This document shows, piece after piece, positions 1 to 6,553 of a stretch of DNA of 15,310 bases. Under the pieces are notes generated by a model. That model was given only the letters and a program-made list of their open reading frames with translations, ran no database searches and was not told where the DNA came from. Each line of letters starts with the position of its first letter. Positions within the stretch are counted from its first letter, which is position 1. The stretch spans positions 1 to 15,310 of the forward strand of contig BQJS01000116.1 of assembly GCA_021604825.1 (NCBI GenBank), written 5' to 3'. The position numbers and the translations under genes were made by a program. Source of the stretch: Phycisphaerae bacterium (GTDB lineage Bacteria > Planctomycetota > Phycisphaerae > UBA1845).

Positions 1-20
1 TGCTCACAGAGCAGTGGCAC
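1..20 (+). repeat. REP-like palindromic repeat, copy 1 (cut by window edge)
   Basis: The sequence TGCTCACAGAGCAGTGGCAC is identical to the reverse complement of 11747-11766 and differs by one base from 11800-11819. Its core would fold as an 8-bp stem (CACTGCTC/GAGCAGTG) with a 3-base loop, but the first arm is truncated by the window start. It lies in non-coding DNA upstream of the zinc-peptidase gene. Confidence 0.8.
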
Positions 21-37
21 ATTGGTGGGGATACGTG

Positions 38-76
38 TCTTTGGGCACACTATTGGTTCTTTGGGCACACCATTGG
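38..76 (+). repeat. 20-bp-period direct repeat
   Basis: TCTTTGGGCACAC followed by TATTGG (38-56) recurs as TCTTTGGGCACAC followed by CATTGG (58-76), with one mismatch in 19. A shorter relative, GGCACATTGG, lies just to the left at 16-25, inside and beside the REP-like repeat. It is non-coding and its function is unknown; it may be decay products of the dispersed repeat or protein-binding sites. Confidence 0.6.
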
Positions 77-211
77 CGAACTTGTAAACTGTTGTCGGCG
101 TTTCAATGCCTTCCGCCCGCATCGTGTGCCTTGTGGCATGGAGCTTGCTACAGTTCTGTGAAGTGGCGGCGATTGCTGCCAATCTGACACGAGGGCCGTG
201 GAGTTGGTGAT

Positions 212-934
212 ATGTTTATCGGATTTGATCCCCTGTATTTCATGTTGCTCGGTCCGGTGATGTTGCTTGCGGCGTTCGCGCAGTATCGCGTGAAGTCCAC
301 ATTTGCTGCGGCGGCTAAGTATCGACCGATGAGTGGCATGAGCGGTCTCGAAACGGCGCAGCGCATTCTCGATGTGAACGACATGCGCGAAGTCAAGATC
401 GAACAAGTGCAAGGGACGCTGACGGATCATTACGATCCGCGCAGCAAAACACTTCGCTTAAGTCCGCAAGTCTATTCCGGTCGATCGTTGGCAGCTGTCG
501 GCATCGCAGCACACGAGGTTGGTCATGCGCTTCAGGATAAGAAAGGTTACGCCCCGCTGAAACTACGGAACGGCCTCGTGCCCATGGCGTCCATCGGTAC
601 CAATTTCTCCATTGGCATTTTCATGGTTGGCATGCTGCTGGCGATGTTCATGGGCCCAGCGATCGGTCAGCCGGTGATGATCGTCGCCATCGGCATGTTC
701 TCGCTGGGCGTGGTGTTTCAACTGATCAACCTGCCCGTCGAGTTCAACGCCAGCAATCGCGCGAAGCGAATCGTCGTCGAACAAGGCATCGCATCCATCG
801 AAGAGCGCCAAGCCATAGACAAAGTCCTAAACGCCGCCGCCCTGACCTACGTCGCCGCAACAGTATCCGCGATCATGACGCTGCTCTACCTGGTGATTCG
901 TTCGGGGTTGCTGGGCGGAAGCCGGAGTGATTAG
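212..934 (+). CDS. Membrane zinc metallopeptidase, YugP / Zn_peptidase_2 family
   Basis: This 240-residue protein should be a membrane-anchored neutral zinc protease. HEVGH at residues 101-105 is the HExxH zinc and catalytic motif. LPVEFNASNRA at 174-184 is the family's downstream motif, with Glu177 the likely third zinc ligand. Hydrophobic segments at about 7-24, 131-148, 155-172 and 211-230 suggest four membrane spans with the active site between spans 1 and 2. The length is typical for the family. The ATG at 212 follows GGAG (200-203) by 8 bases. No partner gene is adjacent, and the substrate is not known for this family. What I see is the motif and topology; the family assignment is secure and the physiological role is not. 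Confidence 0.93.
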   Translation: MFIGFDPLYFMLLGPVMLLAAFAQYRVKSTFAAAAKYRPMSGMSGLETAQRILDVNDMREVKIEQVQGTLTDHYDPRSKTLRLSPQVYSGRSLAAVGIAAHEVGHALQDKKGYAPLKLRNGLVPMASIGTNFSIGIFMVGMLLAMFMGPAIGQPVMIVAIGMFSLGVVFQLINLPVEFNASNRAKRIVVEQGIASIEERQAIDKVLNAAALTYVAATVSAIMTLLYLVIRSGLLGGSRSD

Positions 935-1119
935 TGGTCGGTTTGACATGGCGCGACGGGTAGACCAGACGCTCCCCTACAGTCTTGTCGCCCCCCACAG
1001 AGTACCTTCATGCAATGCGGACACACCGGATTACCGTTTGATTCCTTTGATAAAGTTGCGGGAGCTACGATCGGACTGGCACGGGTTCGCCACTTCAAAC
1101 CGCCCATGTTGCTTTCGCA

Positions 1120-1148
1120 ACGACACCCACGACGACCTCTGCTATCCT
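1120..1148 (+). promoter_or_regulatory. Candidate promoter giving a leaderless VOC-protein transcript
   Basis: ACGACA (1120-1125) and TATCCT (1143-1148, preceded by TGC as an extended -10) are separated by 17 bases and match the sigma-70 consensus at four of six positions each. The expected transcription start falls on or beside the ATG at 1156, and no purine-rich ribosome binding site precedes that ATG. Confidence 0.4.
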
Positions 1149-1155
1149 CTTCCGC

Positions 1156-1551
1156 ATGACACAGCAACTAACCCGAATCGCCATCGTCGTGCGCGACTAT
1201 GACGAGGCCATCGCGTTCTATACCCAAAAGCTCGGGTTCGAGTTGATCGAAGACACGCGCCTCAGCGATGTGAAGCGGTGGGTCGTGGTGTCGCCGCCCG
1301 GTAGCGAATGCGCTTTACTCCTCGCAAAAGCGGCATCCAACGAACAAGCCACCCGCATCGGCAACCAAACAGGCGGCCGCGTGTTTTTGTTTCTCTACAC
1401 CGATGACTTCGAGCGCGATTTCAACTGCTACCGATCAAACGGCATCAAGTTCATCAGAGACCCAAAAGAAGAACCCTATGGCCGCGTCGCGGTCTTCGTC
1501 GATCTCTATGGCAACAAATGGGATTTGATCGAACCAGCGAAGTCACAGTGA
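1156..1551 (+). CDS. VOC-superfamily (glyoxalase/bleomycin-resistance-like) protein
   Basis: This 131-residue protein is a single vicinal-oxygen-chelate unit made of two beta-alpha-beta-beta-beta modules. The first has TRIAIVVRDYDEAIAFY at residues 6-22 followed by KLGFEL. The second runs from VFLFLYTDDF (76-85) to VAVFVDLYGNKWDLIEP (111-127). Glu126 sits at the usual C-terminal metal-ligand position. The typical His at the first strand is absent and Tyr81 stands where many relatives have His, so metal binding may be altered. VOC proteins range from lyases and dioxygenases to drug-binding proteins, and the substrate cannot be read from the sequence. The start lacks a Shine-Dalgarno sequence and fits leaderless translation. 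The gene converges with the chemotaxis gene, whose stop lies 60 bases away. Confidence 0.88.
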   Translation: MTQQLTRIAIVVRDYDEAIAFYTQKLGFELIEDTRLSDVKRWVVVSPPGSECALLLAKAASNEQATRIGNQTGGRVFLFLYTDDFERDFNCYRSNGIKFIRDPKEEPYGRVAVFVDLYGNKWDLIEPAKSQ

Positions 1552-1611
1552 GCGCAGTGGTTATCGGGTTCGACTCCACCCGCGTAACGCCCGGTGTGTT
1601 TGGCTTCTAAT

Positions 1612-2295
1612 CTAGAGATTATCGATGGCGTGAACAGCCCGGACCGTGGCTTCGCAGATTTGTTCGACGATGCCTTGGATCTCTTCCGTAGCCCCAGAAG
1701 TCTGTTGCGACAGGCTCTTGATCTCGTCAGCCACGATGGCAAACGCTCGACCGGCATCGCCGATTCGAGCGGCTTCGACGGCTGCGTTAAGCGAGATGAG
1801 GTTGGTCTGCCGGGCGACGGTACTGATGATCCGCACAACGTCTCTCATCGAGCTAGAAGCGTTGGCCAAGTCCTCGCAGACGGTTCTGAAGTTCGTGATT
1901 TCGGCGCCCAGTGTAGCGCGACGATCCTCTGCTATCTTCAGCGCGTCGGAGCGCTCGTGCATCGCGCTAGTTGCCTTGTTGATCCCTTGGGCTGCGTGGC
2001 GATAGATGCCTTGCATGCCACGCTCGAGGACGCGGCGGTAGAATTGGTCCCGACTGGCACAATCCAGCGAGGCAACAGACTCACGCACAAACGCATCGTT
2101 CACGTCCAACATGTGGTTGATCGAATGAAGCAATCGACCCAGGTCACCATCCACATCGATGTGCAACAGGCGCGCTTCAAGGTCGCCCTTCGAAGCCGCT
2201 TGGCACACTTCTGTTGCTTGCTGAATCCACTTGGATTGCGAGTCAGCCGTCGCCTCATGACTGGTTGACGATGTGAGCGTGCTACCTGCGGACAT
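1612..2295 (-). CDS. Short soluble methyl-accepting chemotaxis (MCP signalling) protein
   Basis: This 227-residue protein has the receptor hairpin tip: QTNLISLNAAVEAARIGDAG and then RAFAIVADEIKSL (residues 163-195), the region that contacts CheA and CheW. Residues 27-110 resemble a HAMP-like linker followed by the DAFVRES segment found in cytoplasmic receptors. There is no signal peptide or transmembrane helix. Only about 30 residues follow the conserved tip, so the coiled-coil hairpin is much shorter than in classical receptors and probably lacks the methylation helices. It lies 42 bases downstream of the Aer-like PAS gene on the same strand, and I infer that the PAS protein supplies its sensory input. 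The ATG at 2295 is preceded by GGAAG at 7 bases. CheA, CheW, CheR and CheB are not in the window. Confidence 0.88.
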   Translation of the reverse strand: MSAGSTLTSSTSHEATADSQSKWIQQATEVCQAASKGDLEARLLHIDVDGDLGRLLHSINHMLDVNDAFVRESVASLDCASRDQFYRRVLERGMQGIYRHAAQGINKATSAMHERSDALKIAEDRRATLGAEITNFRTVCEDLANASSSMRDVVRIISTVARQTNLISLNAAVEAARIGDAGRAFAIVADEIKSLSQQTSGATEEIQGIVEQICEATVRAVHAIDNL

Positions 2296-2337
2296 ATGAT
2301 TTCTTCCAATATGCGTGCATCAAGAAAACCACGCTAC

Positions 2338-2949
2338 CTATACGCTTGCAATTGGAGCTTCTGCGTCGGCTGAGGCCCCAGAGTCGTCAAAAGCGCCAGC
2401 GCTGACCGGTTTCTCTGATGGAGCGCAAAGCGAAAAAATGAATTCCATATAGGACACGCCTTGATCCGCGAGCAGATTGGTCAGGATGTTGGTTGATGCA
2501 GACATCTGCTCTTTGCATTGCGGAAACTTATTCTCTTCGTCGAGAAGCAGTTGATAGATCCCTTCAACCTTGGCCACAATATCAGGGTCCGGGTATCGGC
2601 GGTTGGAATGATATCCGGTGATCTCCCCAGTGGCACCGAAGGTCGGCGTGACATGAGCGAGCACCCAGTAATGGTCTCCGCTCTTGGCGCGGTTGATCAC
2701 ATAGGCAAATATCTCGGAGCCTGCCTGCACCGTGTCCCACAACAATTTGAACACGCAGCGAGGCATCGCGGGATGCCGAATGCAGTTGTGGGGCTGCCCG
2801 ATGATTTCGGCTTCGGTGTATTGCGAAACGCGAAGAAACACTTCGTTGGCGTACGTGATGACACCGCGACTGTCCGTTTTGCTGACGATGATTTCTTCTT
2901 CGCCAAACGGACGTTCAACGCCAGTCAAATATTCCGGAGGACGCGCCAT
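2338..2949 (-). CDS. Aer-like PAS domain sensor protein
   Basis: This 203-residue protein carries one PAS domain at about residues 18-122. It contains CIRHPAMP (56-63) and GDHYWVLAHV (91-100), which closely match the FAD-binding PAS domain of the E. coli aerotaxis receptor Aer (RHPDMP and GDHYWV). It therefore probably binds a flavin and senses redox or oxygen state. The C-terminal 80 residues are helical and then Ala/Ser/Asp-rich, with no membrane segment and no signalling hairpin. The MCP gene 42 bases downstream supplies that missing part, as CetB/CetA do in Campylobacter, although CetA is membrane-bound. The ATG at 2949 has only a weak purine tract (AGAGAA) upstream. The PAS call is firm; flavin binding is inferred from the motif. 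Confidence 0.88.
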   Translation of the reverse strand: MARPPEYLTGVERPFGEEEIIVSKTDSRGVITYANEVFLRVSQYTEAEIIGQPHNCIRHPAMPRCVFKLLWDTVQAGSEIFAYVINRAKSGDHYWVLAHVTPTFGATGEITGYHSNRRYPDPDIVAKVEGIYQLLLDEENKFPQCKEQMSASTNILTNLLADQGVSYMEFIFSLCAPSEKPVSAGAFDDSGASADAEAPIASV

Positions 2950-2958
2950 GGTGTATTC

Positions 2959-2987
2959 TCTGTACGTAGTGATCTACCGACCCTCAA
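2959..2987 (-). promoter_or_regulatory. Weak candidate promoter for the PAS-MCP pair
   Basis: On the minus strand TTGAGG (2982-2987) and TACAGA (2959-2964) are separated by exactly 17 bases. The -10 ends 9 bases before the ATG at 2949, which would leave almost no leader. Matches are four of six and three of six, so this is tentative. Confidence 0.25.
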
Positions 2988-3117
2988 CGCATCGACTAAG
3001 AAAATACGCCACTACATCGGGTGAATGGAACGCGACTGGTTTTGTCAGATTGAACATTCGGTCGGCTGCGCGCGTTAATTGACACTATTCTTGCAAGCAA
3101 TTGGGAAATTTGCCACA

Positions 3118-3144
3118 GCGACGGTTGAATCATTCGACCGTCGC
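3118..3144. repeat. 27-bp near-perfect palindrome (possible operator)
   Basis: The arms GCGACGGTTGAAT and ATTCGACCGTCGC surround a single central C and pair at 12 of 13 positions, the exception being a T/G. No T run follows on either strand, so an intrinsic terminator is unlikely. Its position between two divergent transcription units suggests a dimeric regulator site. Confidence 0.6.
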
Positions 3145-3164
3145 TGACATTGAGCGCAGAAGGA

Positions 3165-3194
3165 CCTCCGTTGCCCATACCTCCGTTGCCCATA
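3165..3194 (+). repeat. Exact 15-bp tandem duplication
   Basis: CCTCCGTTGCCCATA occurs twice head to tail (3165-3179 and 3180-3194), 20 bases after the palindrome and just before a TTGACA box. The unit length is a multiple of three, but no gene covers it. Confidence 0.75.
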
Positions 3195-3197
3195 CCA

Positions 3198-3227
3198 TTG
3201 ACACGCACCTTTCGAATTGTCTAAGCT
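3198..3227 (+). promoter_or_regulatory. Candidate promoter for the PEP-CTERM gene
   Basis: A perfect TTGACA (3198-3203) is followed after 18 bases by TAAGCT (3222-3227), a poor -10 with three of six matches. It would give a leader of about 135 bases containing the two hairpins described below. Confidence 0.3.
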
Positions 3228-3238
3228 ACGAATAGCGA

Positions 3239-3263
3239 TGGCAGCGTCGGAGGGGCTCTGCCA
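3239..3263 (+). promoter_or_regulatory. Leader hairpin
   Basis: TGGCAG (3239-3244) and CTGCCA (3258-3263) form a 6-bp stem with a 13-base purine-rich loop containing GGAGGGG. It lies in the putative leader of the PEP-CTERM gene upstream of the terminator-like element. Confidence 0.4.
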
Positions 3264-3289
3264 CAAAAATCAAATCGGGATGCGAATAG

Positions 3290-3323
3290 AGAGACGCCCA
3301 AGGGCGGGCTCTTTTTTTTTTTT
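3290..3323 (+). terminator. Terminator-like hairpin with 12-T tract upstream of the PEP-CTERM gene
   Basis: AGAG (3290-3293) and CGCCC (3295-3299) can pair with GGGCG (3302-3306) and CTCT (3309-3312), with a short internal mismatch and a tight loop. Twelve consecutive T follow (3312-3323). It ends 46 bases before the start codon at 3370, so it could be an attenuator in the gene's own leader or the end of a small upstream transcript. Confidence 0.5.
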
Positions 3324-3369
3324 GCTGTATCACGGACACAAGCCATCGAATTGGAATGAGGGAATTCAA

Positions 3370-4056
3370 ATGCAAACTGTAAAACGTTGGATCACTCTGG
3401 CTCTGTTCGCCGTAGCTTCACTTTCCGCAACATCCCGAGTATTAGCCGCAACGCTCACGATCGATATTGTCCCGACGTCATCCACCACCGTCGCACCTGG
3501 CGGAAGCGTATCCTATGAATTGATTGGAGAGCTCTCGGGCGATGTTGGTTTCGGCTTGGCGCTTTGGGGAGGCGATCTCCAGTCAAGCTATTCGATACCG
3601 GGAGGTTTGCCTCAACTCGATCCTGGTCCGGAGATGGGCAGCTTCGTTAAGCCGGACGGGTTGACCAACCCTGCAGGGTATGGCGGAACACCCATCGGCG
3701 ACGACCTCCTCAGCCAGATCGGCGGCGGTCAGAACACGATCGGCAACACGACCCCTCCGTTCCCGATTGGCGAGGTTGTGACGGGAATCGGAATCTCCCC
3801 AGTCGTGCTGGCGTCAGGTGTTGCTAACTTGCCGACGATACCGGGACTGTATCAACTGGAAATCTCCAACTTCTTCTCGAACGTCATCACCGGCGGAAGC
3901 GGACCACCGCCAGCCGTCTACAGCGTCGAGGCAGCTATCGTGCAAGCAGGCATTGGCACGATGAATATCACAGTTCTGCCAGAACCATCAAGCGTGTTTC
4001 TTACGTTGCTTGGCGGAATTTCCTTGGTGCGCTGTCGCCGCTCGATCAAGAGCTGA
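3370..4056 (+). CDS. Secreted PEP-CTERM domain protein of unknown function
   Basis: This 228-residue protein begins with a signal peptide: a basic MQTVKRW start, a hydrophobic core and probable cleavage after SRVLA at residue 26. It ends with the PEP-CTERM sorting tag: PEPS from residue 204, a short hydrophobic helix (SVFLTLLGGISLV) and the basic tail RCRRS. Such tags direct cleavage and surface attachment by an exosortase. The middle is Gly/Pro/Ser-rich and probably beta-sandwich, with no catalytic motif I can see. The ATG at 3370 is chosen over the upstream frame opening because the signal peptide begins there and GAGGGA (3358-3363) precedes it by 6 bases. No exosortase or exopolysaccharide gene is nearby. 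Its stop lies 11 bases from the stop of the converging DUF4177-like gene. Confidence 0.88.
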   Translation: MQTVKRWITLALFAVASLSATSRVLAATLTIDIVPTSSTTVAPGGSVSYELIGELSGDVGFGLALWGGDLQSSYSIPGGLPQLDPGPEMGSFVKPDGLTNPAGYGGTPIGDDLLSQIGGGQNTIGNTTPPFPIGEVVTGIGISPVVLASGVANLPTIPGLYQLEISNFFSNVITGGSGPPPAVYSVEAAIVQAGIGTMNITVLPEPSSVFLTLLGGISLVRCRRSIKS

Positions 4057-4067
4057 ACCGAATTACG

Positions 4068-4406
4068 TCAATACTTACTTGTCGGATCAACGTGATGGAT
4101 GCGCTCCATGAGAACGGATATCGATTTGTTGTCATGCGGATCATGATTGAGGTGCGCCACCCGCCAGCGTTCCTTGGCGTACTTATTCAAGTGCGTTTGA
4201 AGATCTGAAAAATTGCAGCGCAGCGTGTGGTATTCATATCGAAAATGCGTTTCAGACGGCAGCTCGCTCTCCGCCGGCTCGATCTTCTCCACCATCACGT
4301 TCATGCCCGCGACGGTTTGGGCGGCTGCGTCTTCCGATTCCGCATCGACCAGCATCTCGATATCTTCTGCCGTATCTCGGCTTGCCCCGGTGACGTGGTA
4401 TTTCAT
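4068..4406 (-). CDS. Small DUF4177-like protein
   Basis: This 112-residue soluble protein appears to have two parts. Residues 1-43 (MKYHVTGASRDTAEDIEMLV and on to MVEKIEP) resemble a small domain common in planctomycete hypothetical proteins, with an acidic, Ala-rich helix between strands. Residues 58-103, from YEYHTLRC through the aromatic and Leu-rich helix to ISVLMERI, fit the DUF4177 pattern. The biochemical role of that family is unknown. The ATG at 4406 has a strong GGAGG Shine-Dalgarno sequence 8 bases upstream. A perfect TATAAT lies about 95 bases upstream on the same strand, so the gene probably has its own promoter. The family match rests on sequence pattern alone. Confidence 0.7.
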   Translation of the reverse strand: MKYHVTGASRDTAEDIEMLVDAESEDAAAQTVAGMNVMVEKIEPAESELPSETHFRYEYHTLRCNFSDLQTHLNKYAKERWRVAHLNHDPHDNKSISVLMERIHHVDPTSKY

Positions 4407-4500
4407 CTCAATGACCTCCAGGTTAGGACGCGTCGATCGTAACCATAAGCACCGACACGAATCCGGATTTAACTGCGCACAGTATCGCTCGCCGTCATTA

Positions 4501-4506
4501 ATTATA
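4501..4506 (-). promoter_or_regulatory. -10 box (TATAAT) upstream of the DUF4177-like gene
   Basis: ATTATA on the plus strand reads as a perfect TATAAT on the minus strand, about 95 bases before the ATG at 4406. No good -35 element sits 16-18 bases upstream of it, so the promoter call is tentative. Confidence 0.4.
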
Positions 4507-4586
4507 GCCGCAATGAGCTAGGGGAACATTTAGTAATGGAAAACAAAGTGGATTTGCGGCAGAGGATGATCGAAACCGGCAAGGCC

Positions 4587-4877
4587 TTACGTCGCAAGCG
4601 AGTTGATGCCAGCCGCCAGTTCAAAATCCTTGCGGCTGATCCCCCCGACATCGTGGGTCGACAGATCCACAACAACACGGTTCCAAACGTTGAACCATTC
4701 GGGATGATGAACGTGCTGCTCGGCCAGCAGCGCCACCCTCGACATAAAACCCCACGCCTCGGAAAAATCGCTGAACTGAAATTCGCGATGCAGTTTCCCG
4801 TCGCGAACCAGCCAACCGTCCAGGCCAGCGAGCGCCGCGTCGATTTCCGGTTCTGTGGCTTTTTGAAGTTCAGACAT
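4587..4877 (-). CDS. Pterin-4a-carbinolamine dehydratase
   Basis: This 96-residue enzyme should dehydrate 4a-hydroxytetrahydrobiopterin to quinonoid dihydropterin, regenerating the cofactor of aromatic amino acid hydroxylases. The family signature is complete: HHPEW at 57-61 followed by NVWNRVVVDLSTHDVGGISR (63-82) and DFELA. His57, His58 and His75 are the expected active-site histidines. The length matches the usual 95-110 residues. The frame is open for 22 codons further upstream, but the ATG at 4877 has GGAGG about 4 bases before it and starts the typical N-terminus. No phenylalanine hydroxylase or pterin gene is in the window. It is the first host gene after the phage block, which ends 69 bases upstream. 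Confidence 0.95.
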   Translation of the reverse strand: MSELQKATEPEIDAALAGLDGWLVRDGKLHREFQFSDFSEAWGFMSRVALLAEQHVHHPEWFNVWNRVVVDLSTHDVGGISRKDFELAAGINSLAT

Positions 4878-4907
4878 GTCGCCTCCAACTGTCATTGATT
4901 GGAAACG

Positions 4908-4913
4908 ATTATA
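4908..4913 (-). promoter_or_regulatory. -10 box (TATAAT) for the carbinolamine dehydratase gene
   Basis: A perfect TATAAT on the minus strand lies 30 bases before the ATG at 4877 and just past the last phage gene, which would give the host gene its own start site. The -35 region is not recognisable. Confidence 0.45.
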
Positions 4914-4946
4914 GACCCAAAGGTGCGAGGGGCCAGCAGTCAACGC

Positions 4947-5303
4947 TCAAACCATCTTCAGCGCGATTCGCGATCCATCCATCTGGCAGCAAAGCACAGA
5001 TTCATCGACTAAGTAATCGCCAACAACTCTGCTCGGGGCTGGATAGTAGATTTGGCTCGCAACGGCATCATCGTCAAACGAAGGAGGCACGCCCACCACC
5101 CGTTGCTTCGCCACAACCAGATGAGCACCCAACTCGGGATCACTCGCCACCACCGATTCAACGCGTCCCATCGCCAAACCCAACGATGTCACGAATTCTG
5201 ACGAATCCCCTACCGCCTCATCCACCAACGTGCGATCAGCCCGAAGCTCTTCAAGCATCCTCGCCTGCGTTTGTTTCAGTTCCGAAAGTCTCCTGACCTT
5301 CAT
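4947..5303 (-). CDS. Small protein of unknown function at the end of the phage block
   Basis: I do not recognise this 118-residue protein. Its first 30 residues (RRLSELKQTQARMLEELRAD and following) form a charged helix suited to a coiled coil. The rest is mixed, with a PAPSRVVGDYLVDESVLCC stretch. There is no signal peptide or membrane segment. Its ATG (5303-5301) overlaps the stop of the preceding gene as TGATG, so translation is coupled and it belongs to the phage operon. Its position last in the tail genes would fit a fibre chaperone or a minor tail component, but this is only inferred from position. Confidence 0.7.
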   Translation of the reverse strand: MKVRRLSELKQTQARMLEELRADRTLVDEAVGDSSEFVTSLGLAMGRVESVVASDPELGAHLVVAKQRVVGVPPSFDDDAVASQIYYPAPSRVVGDYLVDESVLCCQMDGSRIALKMV

Positions 5304-6016
5304 CAACAGGCCTCCACGATTTCAGTCAGCACCACCTGCGGAAGCACCGGCGGAACGGCATCAGCCCATTGCGCAACCGCGACCGTACTGCCATCATGTG
5401 CACCGCTTTCCGCAACCGCGCGAACAACAAACTGAAACGTCGTCCCATGGCTGTGCGATACTGTCAGAAATGAGTAGGCAATCCGTCGCGGCTGATATGC
5501 GACTTCGCCAACGGGGTTCTTGTAGTCGATCACACCAGTCGCATTGTCGGTGAAGATTCTGAAGAAAACAGGCGCAACTTCCTGATCGCGATCACGGTAT
5601 CGCCAAGTCAATTCAAAACGGCCCGCCGCCCGCCGCTCGATCGTCAAGCCATCCGGTGAATTCGGCTTTACGGCATTGGGTTGAGCGAGCCCATCAAACT
5701 GCACATCGACTTTCAAGCCCGACGCAGCGCTCTCCACCCCGCCACCACCGATCGATCGAAGCTCAAAACGAACATCATCGTCCGCACCGGCAGCCGCCCA
5801 AACAAAATTCTCTACGCGGTCAGCATTCGCACCAGCCGCCCCAACGACCACAGTTTCTTGGCTTCCGTTATCACGACGATACAAATTGTATCCACCGGCG
5901 ACTCGCGGAAACGCAAACCCATTCGTCGCGCAGACGCCGTTGGCGATACCTCGCGGCGTCCAACCGCGATGAATCGAATCGTAATGGCTCAGCCAATGCG
6001 TAAGCAAACTCGACAT
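5303..6016 (-). CDS. Fibronectin-III-like phage structural protein
   Basis: This protein of about 237 residues appears beta-rich. The N-terminal part has GGYNLYRRDNG and a FVWAAAGADDDVRFELRSIG segment. The second half runs from GLTIERRAAGRFELTWRYRD to FQFVVRAVAES and resembles one or two fibronectin type III domains, which often occur in tail tips and fibres and may bind the cell surface. There is no catalytic motif. An ATG at 6016 and a TTG two codons upstream (6022) are both possible; GAGGG lies 10 and 4 bases before them respectively, and I prefer the ATG. It starts 18 bases after the upstream gene's stop and overlaps the next gene by TGATG. Confidence 0.7.
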   Translation of the reverse strand: MSSLLTHWLSHYDSIHRGWTPRGIANGVCATNGFAFPRVAGGYNLYRRDNGSQETVVVGAAGANADRVENFVWAAAGADDDVRFELRSIGGGGVESAASGLKVDVQFDGLAQPNAVKPNSPDGLTIERRAAGRFELTWRYRDRDQEVAPVFFRIFTDNATGVIDYKNPVGEVAYQPRRIAYSFLTVSHSHGTTFQFVVRAVAESGAHDGSTVAVAQWADAVPPVLPQVVLTEIVEAC

Positions 6017-6034
6017 GCGCAATTCACCCTCGCC

Positions 6035-6553
6035 CTAAGACGGCACAATCTCAATCACGTCGTCGCCGCCATCCTGCGGTGTCATCGTCACGAGCGTCGT
6101 GGTGCCATCGTCGTCTTTGATCTCGTCCACACCGGTCGAAACCGTGTGGACGCGCTTGTTGACGAGGGCGGCTTTGCACAAGTGAATCTCATCGTTGAAT
6201 TCGCCGGAAGCCACCGCGCCGATTTGCGCACGAACCGGCGTAAACAATACGCCAGTCGCTTTGGGGATCACCGTGACATCCAATGCGCCGGCTGCGAATG
6301 CGGCATCCGGCAAATCCAATCGGTACCAACCAGTGGCAGCGCTCGCGTCGATTTCAACGAAACCACCATCGGCATGCGCCGCGTCCGCCCCAGCCAGCGC
6401 TGAAAGCGAAACCGAAACCGCCGCAGCACGGTTGCGCACGTAATGCACCGCAACATCCGAAAAACCGAGTCCCGTTTCCGGAAGCCCGGTCACCTCGTTA
6501 ACGCCAAACACTTCAACGCTGACGTCCTGACTGTCTTTGGCCATCTGCAACAT
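6035..6553 (-). CDS. Beta-rich phage tail or fibre-type structural protein
   Basis: This 172-residue protein contains VAVHYVRNRAAAVSVSLSAL followed by GGFVEIDASAATGWYRLDLP and AFAAGALDVTV. I recognise this pattern from structural proteins of many tailed phages and prophages, where a beta domain is reused in fibre or tail-tip proteins; its exact role is not settled. The C-terminal 50 residues, with NDEIHLCKAALVNKRVHTVS and a DDDGTTT turn, look like another beta element. The ATG at 6553 overlaps the stop of the beta-helix gene as TGATG, which decides the start over the longer open frame and implies coupled translation with that gene. Confidence 0.72.
   Translation of the reverse strand: MLQMAKDSQDVSVEVFGVNEVTGLPETGLGFSDVAVHYVRNRAAAVSVSLSALAGADAAHADGGFVEIDASAATGWYRLDLPDAAFAAGALDVTVIPKATGVLFTPVRAQIGAVASGEFNDEIHLCKAALVNKRVHTVSTGVDEIKDDDGTTTLVTMTPQDGGDDVIEIVPS

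Larger units (their letters stand above)
2950..3369. other. 420-bp divergent intergenic region
   Basis: This stretch separates the minus-strand PAS-MCP pair from the plus-strand PEP-CTERM gene. It holds a near-perfect 27-bp palindrome (3118-3144), a 15-bp tandem duplication (3165-3194), a TTGACA box (3198-3203), a 6-bp hairpin (3239-3263) and a GC-rich hairpin followed by 12 T (3290-3323). An open frame runs into the PEP-CTERM gene from 3217, but its first 51 codons have no signal peptide or recognisable domain and it is better read as leader. Confidence 0.7.

Noticed and set aside
927..1202. A 91-residue open frame between the zinc peptidase and VOC genes
   Set aside because: It overlaps the VOC gene in another frame, has no good ribosome binding site and no recognisable composition or domain.
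1566..1583. A tRNA T-arm-like sequence (GGTTCGACTCC) between the VOC and MCP genes
   Set aside because: The flanking bases do not form a 5-bp T stem, and no anticodon arm, D arm or acceptor stem is present. The CGGGT/ACCCG hairpin has no T run, so I do not call a terminator either.
3165..3194. A CRISPR-like array
   Set aside because: There are only two directly abutting units without spacers, and no cas genes.
3217..3369. An upstream start extending the PEP-CTERM protein by 51 residues
   Set aside because: The extension runs through the hairpin and poly-T tract and would bury the signal peptide internally; the ATG at 3370 has a good ribosome binding site.
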